Positions 1 to 12,700 of a stretch of DNA of 64,000 bases are shown here, in pieces. The notes below the pieces were generated by a model. It made no database searches and was not told where the DNA came from. It worked only from the letters and a program-made list of their open reading frames with translations. Location of the stretch: NCBI RefSeq assembly GCF_026212465.1, contig NC_080049.1, forward strand, positions 13,600,349 to 13,664,348, written 5' to 3'. A program made the position numbers and the translations under genes. The DNA is from Amaranthus tricolor. Its lineage: Eukaryota > Streptophyta > Magnoliopsida > Caryophyllales > Amaranthaceae. Numbering within the stretch: the stretch's first letter is position 1; every line of letters starts with the position of its first letter.

Positions 1-3000
1 TAAGTTGCGATTTTAAGGGTTTTTAACCGTTTTTGGCTTTTTTGCGCATAAAGTAGCTCAAACTTTGTTTGTTTTGTGCAAAACTTGCCACATAACAAAA
101 TTTCGTCTATATTATTGCGTTGAAGTGGTTAGAATTGAAAATTATAGTCATATGCTAGAAATTACGTGTTAAGTTGCGATTTTAAGGGTTTTTTAATCGT
201 TTTTCGCACTTTTGCGCATAAAGTAGATCAAACTTGGTTTCTTTTGCTCGAAACTTCGCACACAACACTATTTGGAATAATATATTGCGTTGAAGTGGTT
301 AGAATTGAAAATCATAGTCTTATGCTAGAAATTACGTGTTAAGTTCTGATTTTATGTGTTTTTAAGCTTTTTTGGCACTTTTGCGCTTAAAATAGCTCAA
401 ACTTGTTTCGTTTTGCGCGAAACTTGCCACACAACACTATTTCGTCTATATTCTTGCGTTGAAGTGGTTAGAATTGAAAATCATAGTCATATGCTAGAAA
501 TTAAGTGTTAAGTTGCGATTTTAAGGGTTTTTAACCGTTTTTGGCTTTCTTGCGCATAAAGTAGCTCAAACTTTGTTTGTTTTGTGCAAAACTTGCCACA
601 TAACACAATTTCGTCTATATTATTGCGTTGAAGTGGTTAGAATTGAAAATTACAGTCATATGATAGAAATTACGTGTTAAGTTGCGATTTTAAGGGTTTT
701 TAATCGTTTTTCGCACTTTTGCGCAAAAAGTAGATCAAACTTGATTTCTTTTGCTCGAAACTTCGCACACAACACTATTTGGAATAATATAATGCGTTGA
801 AGTGGTTAGAATTGAAAAATTATAGTCATATGCTAGAAATTACGTGTTAAATTGCGATTTTATGCGTTTTTAAGCGTTTTTGGCACTTTTGCGCATAAAG
901 TAGCTCAAACTTGGTTTGTTTAGCACGAAACATGGCACTGAACATTATTTGGTATAAATTATTGTGTTCAAGTGCTTACAATTGAAAATCATAGTCATAT
1001 GTTAGTAATTACGCGTTAAGTTCCGATTTTATGCGTTTTTAAGCGTTTTTGGCACTTTCGCGCTTAAAGTAGCTCAAACTTGTTTTATTTTGCGCGAAAC
1101 TTGCCACACAACACTATTTCGTCTATATTCTTGCGTTGAAGTGGTTAGAATTGAAAATCATAGTCATATGCTAGAAATTACGTGTTAAGTTGCGATTTTA
1201 AGGGTTTTTAACCGTTTTTGGCTTTTTTGCGCATAAAGTAGCTCAAACTTTGTTTGTTTTGTGCAAAACTTGCCACATAACAAAATTTCGTCTATATTAT
1301 TGCGTTGAAGTGGTTAGAATTGAAAATTATAGTCATATGATAGAAATTACGTGTTAAGTTGCGATTTTAAGGGTTTTTAATCGTTTTTGGCACTTTTGCG
1401 CATAAAGTAGATCAAACTTGGTTTCTTTTGCTCGAAACTTCGCACACAACACTATTTGGAATAATATATTGCGTTGAAGTGGTTAGAATTGAAAATCATA
1501 GTCTTATGCTAGAAATTACGTGTTAAGTTTCGATTTTATGTGTTTTTAAGCGTTTTTGGCACTTTCGCGCTTAAAATAGCTCAAACTTGTTTCGTTTTGC
1601 GCGAAACTTGCCACACAACACTATTTCGTCTATATTATTGCGTTGAAGTGGTTAGAATTGAAAATCATAGTCATATGCTAGAAATTACGTGTTAAGTTGC
1701 AATTTTAAGGGTTTTTAATCGTTTTTCGCACTTTTGCGCATAAAGTAGATCAAACTTGGTTTCTTTTGCTCGAAACTTCGCACACAACACTATTTGGAAG
1801 AATATATTGCGTTGAAGTGGTTAGAATTGAAAATCATAGTCTTATGCTAGAAATTACGTGTTAAGTTTCGATTTTATGTGTTTTTAAGCTTTTTTGGCAC
1901 TTTTGCGCTTAAAATAGCTCAAACTTGTTTCGTTTTGCGCGAAACTTGCCACACAACACTATTTCGTCTATATTATTGCGTTGAAGTGGTTAGAATTGAA
2001 AATCATAGTCATATGCTAGAAATTACGTGTTAAGTTGCGATTTTATGGGTTTTTAACCGTTTTTGGCTTTTTTGCGCATAAAGTAGCTCAAACTTTGTTT
2101 GTTTTTTGCAAAACTTGCCACATAACACTATTTCGTCTATATTATTGCGTTGAAGTGGTTAGAATTGAAAATCATAGTCATATGCTAGAAATTACGTGTT
2201 AAGTTGCGATTTTAAGGGTTTTTAACCGTTTTTGGCTTTATTGCGCATAAAGTAGCTCAAACTTTGTTTGTTTTTTACAAAACTTGCCACATAACACTAT
2301 TTCGTCTATATTATTGCGTTGAAGTGGTTAGAATTTAAAATTATAGTCATATGCTAGAAATTACGTGTTAAGTTGCGATTTTAAGGGTTTTTAATCGTTT
2401 TTCGCACTTTTGCGCATAAAGTAGATCAAACTTGGTTTCTTTTGCTCGAAACTTCGCACACAACACTATTTGGAATAATATATTGCGTTGAAGTGGTTAG
2501 AATTGAAAATCATAGTCTTATGCTAGAAATTACGTGTTAAGTTTCGATTTTATGTGTTTTTAAGCTTTTTTGGCACTTTTGCGCTTAAAATAGCTCAAAC
2601 TTGTTTCGTTTTGCGCGAAACTTGCCACACAACACTATTTCGTCTATATTATTGCGTTGAAGTGGTTAGAATTGAAAATCATAGTCATATGCTAGAAATT
2701 ACATGTTAAGTTGCAATTTTAAGGGTTTTTAATCGTTTTTTGCACTTTTGCGCATAAAGTAGATCAAACTTGGTTTCTTTTGCTCGAAACTTCGCACACA
2801 ACACTATTTGGAATAATATATTGCGTTGAAGTGGTTAGAATTGAAAATTATAGTCTTATGCTAGAAATTACGTGCTAAGTTCTGATTTTATGTGTTTTTA
2901 AGCTTTTTTGGCACTTTTGCGCTTAAAATAGCTCAAACTTGTTTCGTTTTGCGCGAAACTTGCCACACAACACTATTTCGTCTATATTATTGCGTTGAAG

Positions 3001-6000
3001 TGGTTAGAATTGAAAATCATAGTCATATGCTAGAAATTAAGTGTTAAGTTGCGATTTTAAGGGTTTTTAACCGTTTTTGGCTTTTTTGCGCATAAAGTAG
3101 CTCAAACTTTGTTTGTTTTGTGCAAAACTTGCCACATAACAAAATTTCGTCTATATTATTGCGTTGAAGTGGTTAGAATTTAAAATTAAAGTCGTATGAT
3201 AGAAATTACGTGTTAAGTTGCGATTTTAAGGGTTTTTAATCGTTTTTCGCACTTTTGCGCAAAAAGTAGATCAAAATTGATTTCTTTTGCTCGAAACTTC
3301 GCACACAACACTATTTGGAATAATATATTGCGTTGAAGTGGTTAGAATTGAAAAATTATAGTCATATGCTAGAAATTACGTGTTAAATTGCGGTTTTATG
3401 CGTTTTTAAGCGTTTTTGGCACTTTTGCGCATAAAGTAGCTCAAACTTGGTTTGTATAGCACGAAACATGGCACTGAACATTATTTGGTATAAATTATTG
3501 TGTTCAAGTGCTTACAATTGAAAATCATAGTCATATGTTAGTAATTACGCGTTAAGTTCCGATTTTATGCGTTTTTAAGCGTTTTTGGCACTTTCGCGCT
3601 TAAAGTAGCTCAAACTTGTTTTATTTTGCGCGAAACTTGCCACGCAACACTATTTTGTCTATATTATTGCGTTCAAGTGGTTAGAATTCAAAATCATAGT
3701 CATATGCTAGAAATTACGTGTTAAGTTGCGATTTTATGGGTTTTTAACCGTTTTTGGCACTTTTGCGCATAATGTAGTTCAAACTTGATTTGCTTAGCAC
3801 GAAACTTGGCACTGAACATTATTTGGTATATATTATTGTGTTGAAGTTGTTACAATTGAAAATCATAGTCATATGTTAGTAATTACGCGTTAAGTTCCGA
3901 TTTTATGCGTTTTTAAGCGTTTTTGACACTTTCGCGCTTAAAGTAGCTCAAACAAGTTTTGTTTTGCGCGAAACTTGCCACACAAAACTATTTCGTCTAT
4001 ATTATTGCGTTGAAGTGGTTAGAATTGAAAATCATAGTCATATGCTAGAAATTACGTGTTAAGTTGCGATTTTAAGGGTTTTTAACCGTTTTTGGCTTTT
4101 TTGCGCATAAAGTAGCTCAAACTTTGTTTGTTTTGTGCAAAACTTGCCACATAACAAAATTTCGTCTATATTATTGCGTTGAAGTGGTTAGAATTGAAAA
4201 TTATAGTCATATGATAGAAATTACGTGTTAAGTTGCGATTTTAAGGGTTTTTAATCGTTTTTCGCACTTTTGCGCATAAAGTAGATCAAACTTGGTTTCT
4301 TTTGCTCGAAACTTCGCACACAACACTATTTGGAATAATATATTGCGTTGAAGTGGTTAGAATTGAAAATCATAGTCTTATGCTAGAAATTACGTGTTAA
4401 GTTTCGATTTTATGTGTTTTTAAGCTTTTTTGGCACTTTTGCGCTTAAAATAGCTCAAACTTGTTTCGTTTTGCGCGAAACTTGCCACACAACACTATTT
4501 CGTCTATATTATTGCGTTGAAGTGGTTAGATTTGAAAATCATAGTCATATGCTAGAAATTACGTGTTAAGTTGCGATTTTAAGGGTTTTTAACCGTTTTT
4601 GGCACTTTTGCGCATAATGTAGCTCAAACTTGGTTTGTTTTGCATCAAAACATGGCACACAACACTATTTGGAATATATTATTGTGTTGAAGTGGATAGA
4701 ATTGAAAATCATAGTCATATGCTAGAAATTACGTGTTAAGTTCCGATTTTTTGTGTTTTTAAGCGTTTTTGGCACTTTCGCGCTTAAAATAGCTCAAACT
4801 TGTTTCGTTTTGCACGAAACTTGCCACACAACACTATTTCGTCTATATTATTGCGTTGAAGTGGTTAGAATTGAAAATCATAGTCATATGCTAGAAATTA
4901 CGTGTTAAGTTGCAATTTTAAGGGTTTTTAATCGTTTTTCGCACTTTTGCGCATAAAGTAGATCAATCTTGGTTTCTTTTGCTCGAAACTTCGCACACAA
5001 CACTATTTGGAATAATATATTGCGTTGAAGTGGTTAGAATTGAAAATTATAGTCTTATGCTAGAAATGACGTGCTAAGTTCTGATTTTATGTGTTTTTAA
5101 GCTTTTTTGGCACTTTTGCGCTTAAAATAGCTCAAACTTGTTTCGTTTTGCGCGAAACTTGCCACACAACACTATTTCGTCTTATTATTGCGTTGAAGTG
5201 GTTAGAATTGAAAATCATAGTCATATGCTAGAAATTACGTGCTAAGTTGCGATTTTAAGGGTTTTTAACCGTTTTTGGCTTTTTTGCGCATAAAGTAGCT
5301 CAAACTTTGTTTGTTTTGTGCAAAACATGCCACATAACACTATTTCATCTATATTATTGCGTTGAAGTGGTTAGAATTTAAATTTATAGTCATATGCTAG
5401 AAATTACGTGTTAAGTTGCGATTTTAAAGGTTTTTTTATCGTTTTTCGCACTTTTGCGCATAAAGTAGATCAAACTTGGTTTCTTTTGCTCGAAACTTCG
5501 CACACCAACACTATTTGGAAGAATATATTGCGTTGAAGTGGTTAGAATTGAAAATCATAGTCTTATGCTAGAAATTACGTGTTAAGTTTCGATTTTATGT
5601 GTTTTTAAGCTTTTTTGGCACTTTTGCGCTTAAAATAGCTCAAACTTGTTTCGTTTTGCGCGAAACTTGCCACACAACACTATTTCGTCTATATTATTGC
5701 GTTCAAGTGGTTAGAATTGAAAATCATAGTCATATGCTAGAAATTACGTGTTAAGTTGCGATTTTAAGGGATTTTAACCGTTTTTGGCTTTTTTGCGCAT
5801 AAAGTAGCTCAAACTTTGTTTGTTTTTTGCAAAACTTGCCACATAACACTATTTCGTCTATATTATTGCGTTGAAGTGGTTAGAATTGAAAATCATAGTC
5901 ATATGCTAGAAATTACGTGTTAAGTTGCGATTTTAAGGGTTTTTAACCGTTTTTGGCACTTTTGCGCATAATGTAGCTCAAACTTGGTTTGTTTTGCATG

Positions 6001-6651
6001 AAACATGGCACACAACACTATTTGGAATATATTATTGTGTTGAAGTGGATAGAATTTAAAATCATAGTAATATGCTAGAAATTACGTGTTAAGTTCCGAT
6101 TTTATGTGTTTTTAATCGTTTTTCGCACTTTTGCGCATAAAGTAGATCTATCTTGGTTTCTTTTGCTCGAAACTTCGCACACAACACTATTTGGAATAAT
6201 ATATTGCGTTGAAGTGGTTAGAATTGAAAATCATAGTCATATGCTAGAAATTACGTGTTAAATTGCGATTTTATGTGTTTTTAAGCGTTTTTGGCACTTT
6301 CGCGCTTAAAATAGCTCAAACTTCTTTCGTTTTGCGCGAAACTTGCCACACAACACTATGTCGTCTATATTATTGCGTTGAAGTGGTTACAATTGAAAAT
6401 CATAGTCATGTGCTAGAAATTAAGTGTTAAGTTGCGATTTTAAGGGTTTTTAACCGTTTTTGGCTTTTTTGCGCATAAAGTAGCTCAAACTTTGTTTGTT
6501 TTGTGCAAAACTTGCCACATAACAAAATTTCGTCTATATTATTGCGTTGAAGTGGTTAGAATTGAAAATTATTGTCATATGATAGAAATTACGTGTTAAG
6601 TTGCGATTTTAAGGGTTTTTAATCGTTTTTCGCACTTTTGCGCATAAAGTA
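1..6651 (+). repeat. ~170-bp satellite array, left block with trimeric higher-order repeat
   Basis: Monomers of 169-170 bp are tandemly arranged; for example the shared block TGCGTTGAAGTGGTTAGAAT starts near 116, 286, 455 and 624. Three main variants alternate. One has TTTTTGGCTTTTTTGCGC and TTGTGCAAAACTTGCC. One has AGTAGATCAAACTTGG and GCTCGAAACTTCGCAC. One has TTAAAATAGCTCAAAC and GCGCGAAACTTGCCAC. They recur mostly as A-B-C, giving a period of about 508 bp with local deviations such as B-C doublets and an extra variant with TTTAGCACGAAACATGGCAC. The block is AT-rich and no protein is supported; short open frames here are by-products of the periodicity. The array continues beyond the left end of the window. 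Confidence 0.95.
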
Positions 6652-6751
6652 NNNNNNNNNNNNNNNNNNNNNNNNNNNNNNNNNNNNNNNNNNNNNNNNN
6701 NNNNNNNNNNNNNNNNNNNNNNNNNNNNNNNNNNNNNNNNNNNNNNNNNNN
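6652..6751. other. Assembly gap of 100 N
   Basis: This is a run of exactly 100 undetermined bases inside the satellite. A round 100 is a common scaffolding placeholder, so the real distance is unknown. The higher-order organisation differs on the two sides, so the join may hide a large amount of array. Confidence 0.98.
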
Positions 6752-9700
6752 TTAAAGCGTTTTTTGGCACTTTTGCGCATAAAGTAGCTCTAACTTCGTT
6801 TGTTTTGTGCGAAACTTGCCACATAACACTATTTCGTCTATATTATTGCGTTGAAGTGGTTTAGAATTCAAAATTATAGTCATATGCTACAATTATGTGT
6901 TAATTTTCGATTTTAAGGGGTTTTTAACCGTTTTTTACACTTTTGCGCATAAAGAAGCTCAAACTCGGTTTGTTTTGCACGGAATTTGGCATACATCAAT
7001 ATTTGGAATATATTATTTTGTTGAAGTGGTTAGAATTGAGAATCATTGTCGTATGCTAGAAATTACGTGTTAAGTTGCGATTTTAAGGGTTTTTAAGTTT
7101 TTTTCAGTACTTTTGCGCATAAAGTAGCTCTAACTTGGTTTGTTTTTCACGAAACTTAGCACACAATACTATTTGGTATATATTATTGTTTGAAAGTGCT
7201 TAGAATAAAAAATCATATTCATATGCTAGAAATTACGTGTGAAGTTTCGATTTTATGCGTTTTTTAAGCGTTTTTTCCACTTTTGCGCATAAAGTAGCTC
7301 AAACTTGGTTTATTTTTGCACGAAACTTGGCACATAACACTAATTTCTATATATTATTGTATTGAAGTGGTTAGAATTGAAAATCATAGTCCTATGCTAG
7401 AAATTACGTGTTAAGTTGCGATTTTGTGCGTTGGTTAAGCGTTTTTGGCACTTTTGCGCTTAAAGTACGCTAACTTGGTTTGTTTTGTGCGAAACTTGCC
7501 ACATAACACTAATTTCGTGTATATTATTGCGTTTGAAGTGGTTAGAATTAAAAATCTAATTCATATGCTAGAAATTACGTGTTAAGTAGCGATTTTAAGG
7601 GTTTTTAATCGTTTTTCGCACTTTTGCGCATAAAGTAGCTCAAACTTGGTTTGTTTTGCACGAAACTTGGCACACAACACTATTTGGAAAAAATTATTGT
7701 GTTTAAGTGGTTAGAATTGAAAATCATAGGTCATATGCTAGAAATTACGTGATAAGTTGCGATTTTATGCGGTTTTTAAGCGTTTTTAGAACTTTTGCGC
7801 ATAAAGGTAACTCAAACTCGGTTTTGTTATGTGAAACATGCCCTCCCTACACTATTTGGGTCTATATTATTGCGTTGAAGTGGTTAGAATTTAAAATCAT
7901 AGTCATATGCTAGAAATTACGTGTTAAGTTTCGATTTTAAGGTTTTTAACCGTTTTTTGGCACTTTTGCGCATAAAGTAGCTCAAACTCGGTTTGTTTTG
8001 CACGAATTTGGCACACATCAATATTAGAATATATTATTTTGTTGAAGTAGTTAGAATTGAAAATCATTGTCGTATGCTAGAAATTACGTGTTTAAGTTGC
8101 GATTTTAAGGGTTTTTAAGTTTTTTTAGTACTTTTGCGGGATAAAGTAGCTCAAACTTGGTTTGTTTTTCACGAAACTTGGGCACACAATACTATTTGGT
8201 ATATATTATTGTGTTGTATATATTATTGTGTTGAAGTGCTTAGAATTTAAAATCATATTCAAATGCTGGAAATTACGTGTAAAATTTTGATTTTATGCCA
8301 TTTAAAGCGTTTTTGGCACTTTTGCGCATAAAGTAGCTCTAACTTCGTTTGTTTTGTGCGAAACTTGCCACATAACACTATTTCGGTCTATATTATTGCG
8401 TTGAAGTGGTTAGAATTCAAAATTATAGTCATATGCTACAAATTATGTGTTAATTTTCGATTTTTAAGGGTTTTTTAACCGTTTTTTACACTTTTGCGCA
8501 TAAAGAAGCTCAAACTCGGTTTGTTTTGCACGGAATTTGGCATACATCAATATTTGGAATATATTATTTTGTTGAAGTGGTTAGAATTGAGAATCATTGT
8601 CGTATGCTAGAAATTACGTGTTAAGTTGCGATTTTTAAGGGTTTTTAAGTTTTTTCAGTACTTTTGCGCATAAAGTAGCTCTAACTTGGTTTGTTTTTCA
8701 CGAAACTTAGCACACAATACTATTGGTATATATTATTGTGTTGAAGTGCTTAGAATAAAAAATCATATTCATATGCTAGAAATTACGTGTGAAGTTTCGA
8801 TTTTATGCGTTTTTAAGCGTTTTTTCCACTTTTGCGCATAAAGTAGCTCAAACTTGGTTTATTTTGCACGAAACTTGGCACATAACACTAATTTCTATAT
8901 ATTATTGTATTGAAGTGGTTAGAATTGAAAATCATAGTCCTATGCTAGAAATTACGTGTTAAGTTGCGATTTTGTGCGTTGTTAAGCGTTTTTGGCACTT
9001 TTGCGCTTAAAGTAGCTCTAACTTGGTTTGTTTTGTGCCGAAACTTGCCACATAACACTATTTCGTGTATATTATTGCGTTGAAGTGGTTAGAATTAAAA
9101 ATCATATTCATATGCTAGAAATTACGTGTTTAAGTAGCGATTTTAAGGGTTTTTAATCCGTTTTTCGCACTTTTGCGCATAAAGTAGCTCAAACTTGGTT
9201 TGTTTTGCACGAAACTTGGCACACAACACTATTTGGAAAAAATTATTGTGTTGAAGTGGTTAGAATTGAAAATCATAGTCATATGCTAGAAATTACGTGA
9301 TAAGTTGCGATTTTATGCGTTTTTAAGCGTTTTTAGAACTTTTGCGCATAAAGTAACTCAAACTCGGTTTGTTATGTTGTGAAACTTGCCACCCTACACT
9401 ATTTGGTCTATATTATTGCGTTGAAGTGGTTAGAATTTAAAATCATGTCATATGCTAGAAATTACGTGTTAAGTTTCGATTTTAAGGTTTTTAACCGTTT
9501 TTGGCACTTTTGCGCATTAAAGTAGCTCAAACTCGGTTTGTTTTGCACGGGAATTTGGCACACATCAATATTTAGAATATATATTTTGTTGAAGTAGTTA
9601 GAATTGAAAATCATTGTCGTATGCTAGAAATTACGTGTTAAGTTGCGATTTTAAGGGTTTTTTAAGTTTTTTATAGTACTTTTGCGGATAAAGTAGCTCA

Positions 9701-12700
9701 AACTTGGTTTGTTTTTCAAGAAACTTGGCAACCACAATACTATTTGGTATATATTATTGTGTTGTATATATTATTGTGTTGAAGTGCTTAGAATTTAAAA
9801 TCATATTCAAATGCTGGAAATTACGTGTAAAGTTTTGATTTTATGCCATTTAAAGCGTTTTTGGCACTTTTGCGCATAAAGTAGCTCTAACTTAGTTTGT
9901 TTTGTGCGAAACTTGCCACATATCACTATTTCGTCTATATATTGCGTTGAAGTGGTTAGAATTCAAAATTATAGTCATATGCTACAAATTATGTGTTAAT
10001 TTTCGATTTTAAGGGTTTTTAACACTTTTGCGCATAAAGAAGCTCAAACTCCGTTTGTTTTGCACGAATTTGGCATACATCAATATTGGAATATATTATT
10101 TTGTTGAAGTGGTTAGAATTGAGAATCATTGTCGTATGCTAGAAATTACGTGTTAAGTTGCGATTTTAAGGGTTTTTAAGTTTTTCTCAGTACTTTTGCG
10201 CATAAAGTAGCTCTAACTTGGTTTGTTTTTCAACGAAACTTGGCACACAATACTATTGGTATATATTATTGTGTTGAAGTGCTTAGAATAAAAAATCATA
10301 TTCATATGCTAGAAATTACGTGTTAAGTTTCGATTTTATGCGTTTTTAAGCGTTTTTTTCCACTTTTGCGCATAAAGTAGCTTAAACTTGGTTTATTTTG
10401 CACGAAACTTGGCACATAACACTAATTTCTATATATTATTGTATTGAAGTGGTTAGAATTGAAAATCATAGTCCTATGCTAGAAATTACGTGTTAAGTTG
10501 CGATTTTGTGCGTTGTTAAGCGTTTTTGGCACTTTTGCGCTTAAAGTAGCTCTAACTTGGTTTTGTTTTGTGCGAAACTTGCCACATAACACTATTTCGT
10601 GTATATTATTGCGTTGAAGTGGTTAGAATTAAAAATCATATTCATATGCTAGAAATTACGTGTTAAGTAGCGATTTTAAGGGTTTTTAATCGTTTTTCGC
10701 ACTTTTGCGCATAAAGTAGCTCAAACTTGGTTTGTTTTGCACGAAACTTGGCACACAACACTATTTGGAAAAAATTATTGGTGTTTAAGTGGTTAGAATT
10801 GAAAATCATAGTCATATGCTAGAAATTACGTGATAAGTTGCGATTTTATGCGTTTTTAAGCGTTTTTAGAACTTTTGCGCATAAAGTAACTCAAACTCGG
10901 TTTGTTATGTGTGAAACATGCCACCCTACACTATTTGGTCTATATTATTGCGTTGAAGGTGGTTAGAATTTAAAATCATAGTCATATGCTAGAAATTACG
11001 TGTTAAGTTTCGATTTTAAGGTTTTTAACCGTTTTTGGCACTTTTGCGCATAAAGTAGCTCAAACTCGGTTTGTTTTGCACGGAATTTGGAACACATCAA
11101 TATTTAGAATATATTATTTTGTTGAAGTAGTTAGAATTGAAAATCATTGTCGTATGCTAGAAAATACGTGTTAAGTTGCGATTTTAAGGGTTTTTAAGTT
11201 TTTTTAGTACTTTTGCGCATAAAGTAGCTCAAACTTGGTTTGTTTTTCACGAAACTTGGCACACAATACTATTTGGTATATATTATTGTGTTGTATATAT
11301 TATTGTGTTGAAGTGCTTAGAATTTAAATCATATTCAAATGCTGGAAATTACGGTGAAAAATTTTGATTTTATGCCATTTTAAAGCGTTTTTGGCACTTT
11401 TGCGCATAAAGTAACTAGTTTGTTTTGTGCGAAACTTGCCACATAACACTATTTCGTCTATATTATTGCGTTGAAGTGGTTAGAATTCAAAATTATAGTC
11501 ATATGCTACAAATTATGTGTTAATTTTCGATTTTTAAGGGTTTTTAAACCGTTTTTTACACTTTTGCGCATAAAGAAGCTCAAACTCGGTTTGTTTTGCA
11601 CGGAATTTGGCATACATCAATATTTGGAATATATTATTTTGTTGAAGTGGTTAGAATTGAGAATCATTGTCGTATGCTAGAAATTACGTGTTAAGTTGCG
11701 ATTTTAAGGGTTTTTAAGTTTTTTCAGTACTTTTGCGCATAAAGTAGCTCTAACTTGGTTTGTTTTTCACGAAACTTAGCACACAATACTATTTGGTATA
11801 TATTATTGTGTTGAAGTGCTTAGAATAAAAAATCATATTCATATGCTAGAAAATTACGTGTGAAGTTTCGATTTTATGCGTTTTTTAAGCGTTTTTTCCA
11901 CTTTTGCGCATAAAGTAGCTCAAACTTGGTTTATTTTGCACGAAACTTGGCACATATCACTAATTTCTATATATTATTGTATTGAAGTGGTTAGAATTGA
12001 AAATCATAGTCCTATGCTAGAAATTACGTGTTAAGTTGCGATTTTGTGCGTTGTTAAGCGTTTTTGGGCATTTTTGCGCTTAAAGTAGCTCTAACTTGGT
12101 TTGTTTTGTGCGGAAACTTGCCACATAACACTATTTCGTGTATATTATTGCGTTGAAGTGGTTAGAATTAAAAATCATATTCATATGCTAGAAATTACGT
12201 GTTAAGTAGCGATTTTAAGGGTTTTTAATCGTTTTTCGCACTTTTGCGCATAAAGTAGGCTCAAACTTGGTTTGTTTTGCACGAAACTTGGCACACAACA
12301 CTATTTGGAAAAAATTATTGTGTTGGAAGTGGTTGGAATTTAAAATCATAGTCATATGCTAGAAATTACGTGATAAGTTGCGATTTTATGCGTTTTTAAG
12401 CGTTTTTAGAACTTTTGCGCATAAAGTAACTCAAACTCGGTTTTGTATATGTGTGAAACTTGCCACCCTAACACTATTTGGTCTATATTATTGCGTTGAA
12501 GTGGTTAGAATTTAAAATCATAGTCATATGCTAGAAATTACGTGTTAAGTTTCGATTTTAAGGTTTTTAACCGTTTTTGGCACTTTTGCGCATAAAGTAG
12601 CTCAAACTCGGTTTGTTTTGGCACGGAATTTGGCACACATCAATCTTTAGAATATATTATTTTGTTGAAGTAGTTAGAATTAAAAATCATTGTCGTATGC